This document shows positions 35,307 through 47,274 of a DNA stretch of 64,000 nucleotides, piece by piece. The position numbers and the translations under genes were made by a program. Source of the DNA: Pardosa pseudoannulata (taxonomy: Eukaryota > Arthropoda > Arachnida > Araneae > Lycosidae); contig CM063505.1 in the NCBI GenBank assembly GCA_032207245.1, positions 172,539,922 through 172,603,921 of the forward strand, written 5' to 3'. How positions within the stretch are numbered: position 1 is the stretch's first letter; each line of letters opens with the position of its first letter. The notes under the pieces were generated by a model. The model was not told the origin of the DNA and made no database searches. It saw only the letters and a list, made by a program, of their open reading frames with translations.

Positions 35307-35689
35307 GATTCGTTAATTCAAAGAGCTAAACTACAAAAGCAGTCAGCGATTGACGTAGGAGACGTTGTTCTCATAGGTAATGACAATCAGAAACGCATTA
35401 ATTGGTCTCTGGGACGAGTAACAGAAATTATTCCTGGGAAGGAGGGTATCACCAGACTAGTGAAACTTCGAACAGCGGTGGAGAAATTCTAAGACCCATT
35501 CAACGTCTCTTTCCTCTAGAGATCACATATGAAATGTCTAAGGATGTTCAAGCTAAAACGCTGAAGAAGCAAGTGTCTCGTTCTGAAATGTCTCAAACAC
35601 GAATTGTAGACACTGAACAATCCATTTCACCAACAATAAAAACTCGATCTGGAAGAAAAATTAAAGAACCGAAAAGACTTGATTTGTAA
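35295..35689 (+). pseudogene. BEL/Pao integrase C-terminal domain fragment
   Basis: Beginning RTDSLIQRAKLQKQ, the frame reads IDVGDVVLIGNDNQKR, NWSLGRVTEIIPGKEG, then (one-base shift near 35480) LRPIQRLFPLE. It ends TIKTRSGRKIKEPKRLDL and a stop at 35689. This matches the C-terminal domain of Pao integrases (VGDVVLI.....R..WxxGRV.E..PGxDG..R.V.L.T......RPVQ.LxPLE). It lies directly upstream of the purine tract and 3' LTR, as in an intact element. Confidence 0.88.
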
Positions 35690-36012
35690 ATCTACTATTA
35701 TATGTGAAATCACCCAACTCAAGGTGGGAGGATGTAAACGCCTTTGACGTCACTGTGAACTTTACTATTTAACGTTTGTGTTTTGTAATTTTAACTTTGG
35801 CAACATTTGAGTTGTTCTATATATAGGTTTTAGTTTAGAGAGTAGCATTTTTCTATAAGTAATAAAACGTTATTAATGTATAAATGTAAATATTAAATGT
35901 TAAGTAGTAAATAAATAATGTGGTTGTGATAACATTCTGCACGTCATTAGAGTCTTGAGCATTAGGAATACCAATCTATAACTGAGTTGAGTTTTGAAAC
36001 CGGTATTCCACA

Positions 36013-36185
36013 ATGACTGTGAGGAGGAGGACGTAACATGATTCCACACCCTGTATTAGTCACAGAGAGGGTGTTACTGCGCTAGAGGCCTTATGAGATA
36101 CGTAGAACAACCTGCGGCCTCTCCAGCCGACCATGTGATTCTCATAATATGGAATGATAAATGCCGGACATAAAATAACGGTGTA
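36013..36185 (+). pseudogene. Tigger transposase C-terminal fragment, second half
   Basis: DDCEEEDVT continues the frame broken at 34747. A shifted frame then reads ISHREGVTALEALRYVEQQP-type sequence (with stops) and SPADVM. This matches the last part of Tigger transposases (SHxEGLxALExxLRYVEQQ...ASPADVMxLRRWRD). Two stops and a frameshift confirm decay. Confidence 0.7.
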
Positions 36186-36553
36186 TTTAAACAATAACAA
36201 TTGACAAATACTTTGAGATGTAATTAACTTATCTTCATCAATAAATGTAATAATATTATGTAAGTATATTTTCTTATTGAAATACACGTTAAAATTTAAA
36301 AATTGTGATTCTATTTCTATTTCTATTTTATTTAATTAATCATTTTTGATAATTCGAGTTTTCAATAATTCGAGCTAGGTCCAGTCCCGCCCACCTCCAA
36401 TTACCGAGACTCTACTGTAAATGAAAATGGAAAACAAAATATTAACAAGGAGAGGATAAAATAAAGCGATAGGTAAATCTTTGTGTTCCCATCGCGTTTT
36501 GAGCACGTTATGAAAATTTACAAAAAGCCATAATGAAATGTTTCCTGACTCAC

Positions 36554-36798
36554 TTGAAAGCACATTGACGGAAACGAGTTCCTGAAAACGGCTGGTTTGA
36601 CGTTTTTGCTTTGATGCATTTCTTCCAAGCTACCAATCTGAGGCCTGAACTTGTCGGCAACAAATGCAGATGTTATAGCTCCTTGGTATGTATTCATAAA
36701 GATAACAACTGGTCCAATCAGCCATATACATATCAATATTCGGAGACCGGCAGTTGCTAAAACAGGTTGTAGGTACCAGCGATTTTCAGATCCAATGT
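36554..36798 (-). CDS. Gene B exon 6: M3 region and start of S2
   Basis: Acceptor TTTTCAG (36799-) and donor GTGAGT (36553) bound a 245-nt exon with the same phase as in gene A. It reads DIGSENRWYLQPVLATAGLR (first codon split with exon 5), ILICIWLIGPVVIFM, and NTYQGAITSAFVADK, the M3/gating segment, which is identical in both copies. It ends SFPSMCFQ. The conservation of the gating motif contrasts with the change of the flanking residues (FRPQIGSLEEMHQSKNVKP against LVPLIGSLEELHQKKNIKP). Confidence 0.93.
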
Positions 36799-37355
36799 CT
36801 GAAAAGAAAATCAGAGTAGCCTAAAAAATAATTGCGTAAAACTGTTTTAGTTCATTAATGTGACCTAGCAATTTTGCGGTGCCAAGTTTAAATCTCGTAA
36901 ATGCTCAAGACGAACTTAGACGCTCTGGGCTAAATGAGCGGGTCTCTGTGGCTCTGAATGCCTTCCTTTCTGTGAGGTCGGCAAATGGAAGAGATGGCTG
37001 AATCCAAGGTGGGGGGATCAATTACCGGATAGGGTGAATTCTTCCAGTTAAGGGCCAAATTCTAGTGGATTTGTTTGTTTCAACCTTTGCAATTCTCCTG
37101 CTTTGTTTTTAATTTGGCCATGGGGAGGCTGCATACAATTTAAAACGTAATTGGATCATACGACATTAATTGACTCAAGAGTGTAATTACAAAATTTAGG
37201 CTAGAAAAATAATATAAGGCTAATATTTACCTCCCGCACACTCAGTAGCTAAGGACACTTCTTTACTAAGTAAAGGGTAACCATTACAAAGTAAAATATC
37301 TGTAAAAGTCACTGCCCAAACTGTTCATTTCACATTGGCATTACTTTTGTAAATA
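36799..37355. other. Gene B intron 5, part shared with gene A
   Basis: GGTGGGGGGATCAATTACCG and nearby words echo the gene A intron at 7225-7275 (GTTGAGGATCAACTACCG), so the duplication included introns. A tRNA-like or SINE-like patch around 36900-37000 is too decayed to call. Confidence 0.4.
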
Positions 37356-38219
37356 CAGCACAACCTCTTTTTAACGACCCCACGATACAACGACCCCTTC
37401 GTTAGAACGACCATCTTAAAAAGTCTCAATTATTTTACCATAGGAATAATGTTAATTTTGAATCATGGCAACGATCCCAAGCATATTATTTTTCGTTAGA
37501 GTGACTGCCAACTTTAGTCTGCAGAACTCATGAGCAAGTGGGCTATTTCAAAATTATTGTACTGTGGTGCAACTTCAAGAAACCTGTACGAAAGAAGGAT
37601 TTCAGAAAGAGTTGGGAAATCAGTAGTTGAATTCCGACCGTTGCCGGAACCCTTATCGCCCGGTGCTCCTGTAGATGACATTTCAGACACTAATGAAATG
37701 ACCCAGCTCCTTAGTGTCAAATTTCCGAATCTTCAATTACCTTTTGATGAGTTTGTTCCGGTAGACGAAACTTTACAGTGCTGCGAAGAAAATTTAAATG
37801 AGGACGATTTTATTGCCCGTATTACCTGAAATGAAGAAGTCTGCTATACCAACGACGGAGAAGAAATCGTCCAAGCTTTTGAAAAAGTGAATAAAAAAGA
37901 AGTCTTGAATGCAATCAATGCCTTTCGTCAATATTTTGAAGGACAATTTAATTCTGAAGATTTCCTTCAAAATCAAACAGATATGGAATCAGTGATAATG
38001 AAAAATTCCCAAATGAACTTGAAACAGGCGTCAATCAGACACTTTCAAAAATTCAGTAATGGAAATAAAAATATAAAGAACTTTCTCTAGGTATGTACTG
38101 TTGCATCATTTCTTTGCTCAATTTTTTAAAATTATTTTTTCAATTCGTTACAACCACCTTTTGTTACAACGTCCATATGATGTTGGTCCCACAGGGGTCG
38201 TTATACCGAGGTTCTACTG
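37356..38219 (+). mobile_element. pogo/Tigger-type element, TA flanked
   Basis: The ends are CAGCACAACCTCTTTTTAAC and inverted CAGTAGAACCTCGGTATAAC, both continuing GACCCC, with TA on each side (37354-37355 and 38220-38221). TAGAACCTCGGTATAACGACC-type ends are characteristic of pogo-group elements. The interior keeps the C-terminal part of a transposase on the plus strand. At 864 bp it is a deletion derivative. Confidence 0.9.
37530..38090 (+). pseudogene. pogo/Tigger transposase C-terminal region
   Basis: The plus frames read an N-terminal stretch ending VGKSVVEFRPLPEP, then MTQLLSVKFPNLQLPFDEFV, VPVDETLQCCEENL and, after a stop at ~37829, EEVLNAINAFRQYFE. The end is QASIRHFQKF and a stop at 38090. 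Acidic linker, LxALxxLRxY helix and a KQxxIxxFF end are what follows the DDE domain in Tigger/jerky transposases. The catalytic triad is missing, and one internal stop breaks the frame. It is inside the TA-flanked element above. Confidence 0.78.
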
Positions 38220-38435
38220 TAATATTATCCTACTGTGAAGAATTCTTTAACTGTACTTCTTATTATTTCTCTTTCAACAGTTCTTGAAAAATAGTACAAT
38301 GATTCGCGTTGTAGTGCTGATTATTAACGAAATTGATCGAAAAGCATTTAGGGGGTATTGAAGTTGGGTTCTGGAAACTTCGTGTCACAATTCTTTATTT
38401 CCATCAACCATTTCAAAGAAATTAATTCAACTCAC

Positions 38436-38583
38436 CTTTTCCAAGTAACGCTCCATAAAACAACCAAATGTATTTAAAAAAGGCTTCCGTCTTTGTTTTC
38501 TTGGTTTGTAATGGAACTATCATATAAATTGTTGCTGCTGCACCTGAAGCGAAAATCGTTGACATCACTATAAGGAGCCATAC
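38436..38583 (-). CDS. Gene B exon 5: M1 and pore loop
   Basis: Acceptor TTTGCAG (38584-) and donor GTGAGTT (38435) bound a 148-nt exon in phase 0 to 1. It reads VWLLIVMSTIFASGAAATIY, MIVPLQTKKTKTEAFF and KYIWLFYGALLGK, with the split codon giving Asp. The pore loop is identical to that of gene A, while the end of M1 and the loop after it differ (AATIYMIVPLQ against GALIYMIFPSK). Confidence 0.93.
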
Positions 38584-40196
38584 CTGCAAAATGGCGATTC
38601 TGAGAACAAATTTCATAGTTTGTAAGATAATCTAAAGAGATATTACAATAAAGATACATTTATTTTTGTCTCAGATATTATTGTTTAAAATAACGAAATA
38701 TAGATCAGGTATTTTGGGCGCAATTTTACTTATAAAAAATAATATTATATTTATGCATTTTATAAAAATTAAAACTGTGATTAACCTTTATGCAATATTT
38801 TTATACAAAACGAATATATAAGCTAGTGGATCTCAAAATTTTTATCCCTAACTCCGTAAGATCTGATTTTCAAATTTCCCATCCCCACAAAAAATTATTT
38901 TCTTTTTATTGCTGAAAATTATTATAATGTTTATCCTAAATTTGGAAATGTAAAGTACAGTATCTTGCAAATTTTTAAGGTTAATCAATGTTTCTCCATT
39001 TTCGCAACAAAATCAGCATTAAAGAGAATTTTAAAAAGCATATGTGAAATTATACAAGTTATTTGAGTTAATTCAGCTAATAAATAAAAAATAAATCGAA
39101 ATTTTTTTCTGACCTAACAATTTTTGGAACAGAGTGTTACATCAATACAATATTACTTTGGCTTTTGGAATAATGCAGCGATTTTTCTTTTGGTAAAATT
39201 AGATATTTACTATATCTTAACCTATCTGGAAAGGTTAAAAAAAGTAAAAATAGTAGATATTAGAAAAAAAATGATTTTTTTTGTTTTATTAGCAAAATGC
39301 TTTTTTGAATTAACTGTCTCAAGGAGAAGTGAGAAGAGTTTTAAAAACGGAATAGAAAAGCATGTGAGTAAAATAAATAAGATTCTTAAAAGTTCTAAAA
39401 TTGATATACACAATATTTAGAGTAAAAAAGAATGTTATGGAATGTAAAATATATCAGACTGAAAAAAAAGATGCAATTTGATGTAATACAAGATTTGCAA
39501 TTTGAACAAAAGGTGAGAATAATTAAAATATAAATTATGAATTTCAGGTCCATTTTACACAGGGAAGTTTAAAGTTTTTGCTTCATCTAAAAGATGGCAG
39601 CACTGCTATGAATTGTTGCAAATATATTTGTGGGAGTAGTTAACTAGATATTCCACAGTTAACTACTATTACAAATATATTAGCAATAATTCATTTAGCT
39701 ACTCATGACACTAACAGTGACACACCATCCGAGCTAAATCATGATTTGCAGATTTCATTTTTTGTTTATTTATTGACTTGGTGCTTTTTTGTAGATTTTG
39801 AAGAAGAAAATAAATAACAATGGGTAGTTTACACCCATCTCCATTTATAAAACTTTGTTACTAAAATCGAAATAAAAGGAAAAAATTTTATTTCCATAAT
39901 TATTTTTATGAGTCAAATGTTACACTTTCTCTAGATTAGCTCTTTGAGTTGTTTACTGTTTGGGTTTATTTGCCACTCAGTAATTTACTTTAGAAATTAC
40001 AACATTTGCATGAATCGTTCTCGAAAAATTTTATACCTTAAATGAATTGTATTATGCAGAATTTTCATTAACTTGTTATGAAGCTTTTCAAGATCAATAT
40101 CTAGTGTTTTCTGACGAATTTAGGCAAATAATTTGTATTATAGATCTATTGACAGAGAACAATCCTGTATTAATGTGGTAAAATGAATTACTATGG
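38584..40196. other. Gene B intron 4: unassigned
   Basis: AT-rich. An open frame at 39124-39420 (98 codons, Lys/Ile-rich) shows no domain or family pattern and looks like chance in AT-rich DNA. No transposon ends were found. Confidence 0.45.
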
Positions 40197-40497
40197 ATTG
40201 CAAATAGAGTTGTAAGCAGTGGAAAAAACCCGGTTTAAACCAGGAAGAAAACGGGTTTTTTGGAAAGGAAATTTTGAAAATTTCCAAAACAGGGGAATTT
40301 TGAAGTATTTTGTTTACTTTTCATTCTAATCGCACAAGACAATTTTTACATGTTTAGCATGAAAGTATGAGTATATTTTTCCTTTGAGAAATATCCAATA
40401 TTTTTATTATTACATAAATATTAGGCAATAATCTGTAGTGTCACAAAACCCATAAAACATTATTTTTCTTGGATAATATATATGTATATATATATCT

Positions 40498-40547
<50 letters not shown>

Positions 40548-40550
40548 CTC

Positions 40551-40581
<31 letters not shown>

Positions 40582-40874
40582 CGTGTGTGTGTAGGAATTA
40601 GACACAAAATGCAACAGTGTCATTTGATTACTCCTTTAAATATAATAAACTGTTATTTTAAATTTAAAGATATTTATTTTTATATTGTAAAAGGAGGAGG
40701 AAAATTTAATATAAAGCAATTTACGTAATAAATAATGATTCAAAATAATGTATATAATTATTATATTAGCAATTAAAATTGAAGCAACCAGTTATGTGTT
40801 TGATAAGACTAACAGGGTAATTAATTACATAAGTACTACTATAAAATCATTTAAATATTCATTACTATTATTTC

Positions 40875-41620
<746 letters not shown>

Positions 41621-41970
41621 TGCCTAAAGTAAAAAAAAATCTCTTAGAAATAATATGCTAGTTCTTAAATAGCCACTGTTGAAAAAAATAGATGTAAACA
41701 TTGTTAAAATGATTTCTTCCCAAAGTTCCCAAAATTCCGGGTTTATTCCCCAAAATTTCCGGGTTTATTTCCACCTCTTCAAAATTCCGGGTTTTTTACA
41801 TCTCTAATTGCAAATAACGTTTGTGTTAAGATTCATCCTTAGCATTGAATATCTTATTAAACTTCATTTTCTGTTTCAAGCTGTTTAAATATAGTAATTG
41901 TATTTTCACAAATTTTTCTTAACTGGTAGAGTTTCTACAGTAATACTACGACCAATATCATTTCTCTTAA

Positions 41971-42498
41971 CCCTTGATATCCTGAATTAATTTACCATCA
42001 ATTTTCTTACTGCATTTTTGCATCATCAGATAAGTTTTAATGGAGAATAATCATAGAAAAAAGAAAATTAATTTGTACTATATTTTAGTAGTTAATTTTG
42101 CAGCTGGTACTTTCTAGTACCAACATCTATTTTTGACTCTATGATAGAAAATAAAACAATAAATTATGAATAAAACAAATGAAATGTTTACGTCCTAAGT
42201 ATAGAAATATCTAAAATATAATAGTACCAAATAAAGGGTAATAAACCACTAAATTTACTCAATCGAACAACACGTGTATCAACTCTACCACAAAATGACC
42301 TTCGAATGCAGCACGCCAATTATAAAATCCCTACTATGAGAATAAAAAGGATTCCTGATTGGTGCTGTCATTTCTTTTCTGCTGTAGAAACTGCATCGTT
42401 CATGTCCTTGTGAGTACCGTCAGGAAAAACGGCTTTATTAGGAATATATAGGTGTTTGATTGAAGCGGTACTTATAAGTACCGCCAGGATAAAAAGGG
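41971..42498. mobile_element. piggyBac-like MITE
   Basis: TTAA at 41967-41970 precedes CCCTTGATATCCTG. The right end, inverted, is CCCTTTTTATCCTG, followed by TTTA (42499-42502), a one-base decay of TTAA. Internal GGTAC(T)..TA(AG)TACC inverted words occur near both ends. No transposase. Confidence 0.65.
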
Positions 42499-42739
42499 TT
42501 TACTACACTCACTTCCAAAAATACAGCGGTAAATGGAGAAAAATCATCAAGTATTGCACTGATTGACACAAAATGTGACAGAAAAGTAGAAAGTGCTTAT
42601 TTTAATAAAGAAATAAAGAAATTCTCCGAAACATGAATATAATATTAAGTTTTTATAAGCTGTAAGATTAAGTCACCTGTATGTCATTGTTTAAATCCAA
42701 AACAAATAAAAAATTAATGCCTTCACCTCCATACAAAAT

Positions 42740-43565
42740 TTGCAGTTTGTGACCCTACTTTCCATGAGATTATCAACCATTGCGGGGTCAAGTAATCATC
42801 ATTTCTTCAGCAGAGCAGTTTCAAACTCTATGATAGTGGTCGGAAATTCGAAACGAGTACACACAGCAGGGTCGATGGTGTCCCAAAGATTTTCAATGGG
42901 ACTAAAGTCGGTCGGAAATGTCGATCAGTTACCTGCCGATCATTTCGTCATTCTCCAGATATTCGTCGAGGATTACTGCTCTATAGGGAGGTGTAATATT
43001 ATCCCTTAAAAGAAAATCAGAACCAGCTAATGCAATTTTCAATTCTGAGGAGTATAGAACTTAGTTCTGACATCGGACGGCTATCACAGAATGTCGTATA
43101 AAGATGGGCAGGTAGGTGCAATACCCTACCCCCCTCATGATGATACATGTAGTATCAGATAGTATGTATCAGATAGTATCATGGTAGTCATGATGTTCGG
43201 TGATATTCTATGGTTGGTTTCATGTGTCTGATTTTTCCTGAAGGTATGTTGCTGATGCTGATCATTTCGTCAATCTCCAGATATTTTTGTCGGGGATTAC
43301 AACTTTATAGGAACGTGCATTATCATCCATTAAAACCTAACTGTGGGGTATAGAATTTCATTCTGGTACCGGACGGCTGTCACAAAATCCCGTCTGAAGA
43401 TGAGCAGGTTGGTGCGATACTCCTACCCACATCAGGATGCTTCTACATAGGAATGCATGATGTTCGGTGATATTTCTGGGATTGATTTTATGTTCCTGGT
43501 TCTCTCCAGGCCCTAACATGCTTGCCATCTGGTAACAGGACATATCTTGTCTCCCCTGGAGATAT
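42740..43565 (-). pseudogene. Tc1-family transposase, decayed, with internal duplication
   Basis: On the minus strand the order is a GETRYVLLPDGKHVRAWR-like segment near 43540 (in Tc1 transposases DESRF...xDGR..VWR). Then come FRRDF.TAVRYQNE near 43380, a DN(N/I)..PYRAVI.DEYLEN segment near 42990, and FSPIENLWDTI near 42890. Frameshifts separate all pieces, and the FRRDF-to-Asp block occurs twice (43030-43300 and 43320-43560), a tandem duplication of ~290 bp. It resembles the element at 61.3 kb more than that at 62.5 kb. Confidence 0.75.
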
Positions 43566-43579
43566 AATATCTCCAAATT

Positions 43580-44539
43580 AGATACAGTGTAATTAAATTT
43601 TTGGCTACACCACTTTAATCATGTTAATCTTCATTGAATGGATAGAAGACACAAATTTGGGGTACATTTTGAGTACATTCATACGTAGTGTTCCGCGCAC
43701 AGTAGTTGCATATATCCTCTTACTAATGGATGATGCGATCATAGGTGTAACACATGTGGAGGTCATTCTAATTACACTAGTGTATGAGAGTAATATATTT
43801 ATTTTCCATGGGATTCGTAACTATTGGCGATCTAATGTATGCCCTCGGACAGATGTTTAGCTGGTTAAGAATTGTTTCCATAATCATTAAATTACGAAAT
43901 GATGAACGCCAAAGAAAAGAGCAATATCTGTGATTAATAATCCTACTTTAAGGTGTCCAACATCCCACCAGCACTCGAAATCTTCCATTCGTTTTCTGGA
44001 TGCCATAGAAAAATATCTGAATTGAATACAAAGCGTTCGTAAGTTATAAACACTGTTTATCAGCTTTCTCATGCAACTCCTGTAACCCTTCACTTCTGTA
44101 TTCTTATGCTACTGCTAGTTTTGTATATTCCTTAACACAACTCGTGATTATCTTCTATCTAATATATTTGCATACTTTCTCCTAATTCTGCAGCAAACTG
44201 TGCAATTCTCCTATTCAATTTGGCTTATGAAAATTAACATTTTCTTTCCCGTGTTTATTTTTAGCAGTAAGTGTAATAAGATAGAATCTTATAACTTTTA
44301 AACGGAGAATTGGCAAAAAATGTTTATTTCGGTTAATACAAATTAAAAAAAAAACAGTGCGAAGCGTCGATGTTCGCTGATGTTGCATTTCCCACTAAAG
44401 CAAATTCGAATGTTTAGTTTTTTCGAAAATATGTAAAATTCGATAGCAAAAGCTAAAACTAACTGATGTTTGAATTGCATAGTAGCCATGCGAGGTATGA
44501 AATTATGGTTAGAAACGACTAATAAACGAGTATTCTTAC
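43580..44539. other. Gene B intron 4/3 border region: unassigned
   Basis: No supported feature. A minus-strand frame near 43887-44093 ends KVGLLITDIALFFGVHHFVI, but it has no acceptor/donor context or family match. Confidence 0.4.
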
Positions 44540-44695
44540 TTTAACAGAAAATATCCGGAAAATAAGCAAAGGATCTCGATTTCCTGGTACTAATCCAGAT
44601 ATAATACATAGTTGGGTAAATGCTAAGGGCGAAGAGAAGTCCACGAGTTGTGAACGTTGTTCTGTGATGAAATAGGGTCCAGAGATATCCGTTTC
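44540..44695 (-). CDS. Gene B exon 4: lobe S1, second half
   Basis: Acceptor TTTTTTATAG (44696-) and donor GTAAG (44539) bound a 156-nt, phase 0 to 0 exon. It reads ETDISGPYFITEQRSQLVDF, SSPLAFTQLCIISGLV and PGNRDPLLIFRIFSVK. The Arg in TEQR is kept, as in gene A. About ten of 52 residues differ between the paralogues, most around the lobe surface (RAHLVDFSAP against RSQLVDFSSP). Confidence 0.93.
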
Positions 44696-45172
44696 CTATA
44701 AAAAAGAAACACCTTTAGGCTGGTTTGATAATTATTAATTCGCTGAATGAAATTAACACTTTTATTTAGACTTTTTAGTTTTTGTTTGACTTATTTCGGT
44801 TGTTCAAAATGTCATTACACTTGTACCCGCTACAAATTTACACGAGATTAAACAGACCATTGATGTTCAAATATCTGTCATGCTTCTGAAGTAGCTCGAA
44901 TTAAGTAAACAGTAAGCCAAAATCATCTTTAGGAAGTTTTGTTTTTTCTATCTTTTTATTATAACACACAACACAAAGTTATATACATTAATTATATTAG
45001 CATAGCTCAGTATCTCTCGCCAGCTTCCCTCTTTTGTCCCATTTTCTTTTGCCCTTCTTCCCCTAGCTCTTGTCTTGGTCGCGATACCCCCTCGTTCTTC
45101 CTCCTCCGGGACAAACCAAAACTAGGAACGGTCGGCCGGTGACGCGGGGATTTCACAATATCTTTTATAAAT

Positions 45173-45762
45173 TGTGAAGACTTCAATGTTCTCGAGTGAA
45201 GAGGTAGCGTGAAGATGGATCACAGTCACGATAAAATTGGAGATCACTTTTATTTCTTGAGTAAATACGGCTATATAGAAGGGGTTTCTAATCTCCTAAA
45301 ACAAGTCGAAATGCAAAGGATTATAACATCATCACGCCTGCATAACATCACCACGACGATCACAGTCTAAAGAAAAGAGATTAAAATAATCTCACACAAG
45401 TTGGGACTCTTTTCCAGGGTGCAATGCAAATCCAATTTATCTCCAGTTCGGTATCCGAGACTCTGGCGCTCCCTATATGAGAGGACTTTACGAATATCCC
45501 GAACTTAATCACTAGAAAACTGGCTCCGGTCAAAAGACGCGAAAGCCTCCATGAGGTCAAAGCACCTACGTAAGAAAAATGTCGAAAAGCCCCGAGTCGA
45601 AAAATTCTAGGCTTTTTATACCTCGGGGTCAGTTACGGTTCCAGTTACCTGGGAACTCCAGCTAAGGTTACAGCTAGTTTTTTTTTTAGCTGAATTCTCA
45701 GGAGGCTTCAAATCAGCTGATTCCGGTCGTTAGTTCTGGACAAAGGGGGGGGGGTCTTCACA
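45173..45762 (-). mobile_element. LTR (590 bp) with TATA box, minus orientation
   Basis: Read on the minus strand it starts TGTGAAGACCCCCC and ends GAAGTCTTCACA. The outer 9 bases (TGTGAAGAC/GTCTTCACA) are inverted repeats. A TATA box GGTATAAAAAGCC lies at about 45613-45625 and an AAGAAATAAAAGTG polyadenylation-like site at about 45250, in the order U3-R-U5. No 5-bp target duplication was found. The next ~180 bp downstream (44990-45172), ending CACCGGCCGACCG on the minus strand, may be a piece of leader, so this could be a truncated element rather than a solo LTR. Confidence 0.65.
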
Positions 45763-46971
45763 GTATTATGAAATTTGAAGTATTTGAAAAAATTTAAAGG
45801 CTTATATTTACTATTTTCAGCTGCTAATGTTATTATTTTAGTGGCAACGAGGGACGTTATCAGCAATCCTCTTCCATTGGGCATATGATCGACCAACATC
45901 TACAATTTTTGTCCACACACGCATAATAGACCCTCTGAAAAATCTTTTCTGTCGGAAAATAATAATTTATTTAGAAAACAAGAAATTCCGTTTCCAAAGC
46001 TGTAGTGACGTAGACAGAATTTTTTTATGGAAGGTCCAAAGTCTTAATCCAAAGGACAGTGAATATTCAATCTCATTAAAAAAAATTTCTTTACTCACAC
46101 ACACACTTACAAATACATACATAGACTTATACATAGTCTTATACATACATGCATACATTGTTTTGAATGCATAGATAAATACGTCCAAAACTGGATTATG
46201 ACTTTGACCTCTGATCGAATTGACCTGCTTAAAACTTTTCCAGAATCACATGAAAATTTCATGAAGATGAAACCAGACAATTCCCTTTCGAAATGTCTAG
46301 CAGATATACATATATACCGAAGATTTCACAAACATTGATGTCAGTTGTCAACAAAAGAAAACGACTTTCATAAATCATTAATTACTGATTGTCCGCTGAC
46401 GTTGTGTAGTGATTAATTAGCATGTTACTCTTCCACTCAGTGGCCTTGGGTGGATTGGATACGAATTGTCTTGTTTCAACATAGGAAGTACATTTGACCG
46501 CCTGAACGATGCGACCATAATTTGATTAACAATCTTGCGGTATTTTACAAACAACTGCTAATAAAGTCAAGTGCTTCCGTTTTGAAAAGAAAACATACAG
46601 TTCGAAAAGTTAAAACAGCCGGAAGGCGTAAACGAGATTTTCTGTTAATAAAGAACACTAAATAATATTTATGAACTTTAATTTATTATCATTACCCATG
46701 TGATTTTTCATTTAAAGGGAGGAATTCACATAAAATTTTTAATTAAGAGAATTAAATTAGCTACATAATTTTTACGTATAAAATAATTCATAGTGTCTGT
46801 ATTCGTAACTGTCCTCATAACTGACGATTACATAGATAGTTTTCAGAGTAAAATTTCATGTTTTTGCTGCGCATAATTCTGGACAAAGTACGTAACTGAT
46901 AATCGTAACCGACAACTTTGTCAATTGAAAATGAAAAAAAATTGCTTTATTTTCTTGAAGTCGCTACTTAC
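45763..46971. other. Gene B intron 3: unassigned
   Basis: No element or exon recognised. An ACACACACAC/CATACATA-rich simple patch occurs at 46095-46160. Confidence 0.45.
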
Positions 46972-47062
46972 GTTCCTTTGCATTGCACCAAGCATACCAG
47001 TCCAAGATCCATTGGGAGTCATTGCTCCGTACGTGAGATCCTCTTGTAATTTCATCTCAAAT
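46972..47062 (-). CDS. Gene B exon 3: lobe S1, middle
   Basis: Acceptor TTTAATAG (47063-) and donor GTAAGT (46971) bound a 91-nt exon entered in phase 2. It reads FEMKLQEDLTYGAMTPNGSW then TGMLGAMQRN. GMLGAMQRN is identical in both genes. Unlike gene A, no array of this exon's 5' part lies upstream, but two decayed look-alikes of its 3' part are found at 47440-47640. Confidence 0.92.
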
Positions 47063-47274
47063 CTATTAAAAAATCTTAATAAATAATAGGAAGAAACAAT
47101 AAGATATTCAAATAAGCAAGCACAATTGTATTTTTCATATTGTAATGTATGGAATATTATTCTTCTCACTTGACAAACAGCATTTTACAAAATTCCTCTA
47201 TGTACTCTGAGAAATGACCGAACATGTATGGCGCGGCATTTCCATACTGAAATCAGCGAGTTTGAATTCCTTCT

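Larger units (their letters stand above)
34748..36012 (+). mobile_element. BEL/Pao retrotransposon, internally deleted, TSD ATGAC
   Basis: The element starts TGTAACG and ends TTCCACA with a 5-bp duplication ATGAC at 34743-34747 and 36013-36017. The 3' LTR is 35733-36012, preceded by a purine tract AAGGTGGGAGGA. The 5' LTR (34748-34848) shares TTTGACGTCACTGTGAACTT and TTTGGCAACA but lacks its 3' part. It is followed by CCGTGACAGGACATAACTGC, as at BEL/Pao leader junctions. The interior jumps from the Gag start straight to the integrase C-terminus. The 3' LTR has a TATATATAGG promoter-like and AATAAAAC-like signals. Confidence 0.88.
34235..36417 (+). mobile_element. pogo/Tigger element split by a BEL/Pao remnant
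   Basis: The left end, CAATAGAGACTCTATGATTG, pairs with the inverted right end CAGTAGAGTCTCGGTAATTG; TA follows the right end at 36418. Both ends continue into TTATTCGAGTTT / AATAATTCGAGCT, the usual Tigger terminal sequence. Inside are two halves of a transposase C-terminus (34617-34747 and 36013-36180) separated by 34748-36012. Without the insert the element is about 0.9 kb, so it was already an internally deleted copy. Confidence 0.85.

Noticed and set aside
36060..36287. Minus-strand 75-codon frame over the Tigger remnant.
   Set aside because: Shadow of the plus-strand transposase C-terminus, which matches a known family.
39124..39420. 98-codon plus-strand frame in gene B intron 4.
   Set aside because: Lys/Ile/Phe-rich with no motif, no splice context and mirrored by a similar frame on the other strand; typical chance frame in AT-rich DNA.
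43887..44093. Minus-strand frame ending in a hydrophobic helix-like stretch, considered as a receptor exon.
   Set aside because: No acceptor/donor pair in phase with the neighbouring exons and no counterpart in gene A.
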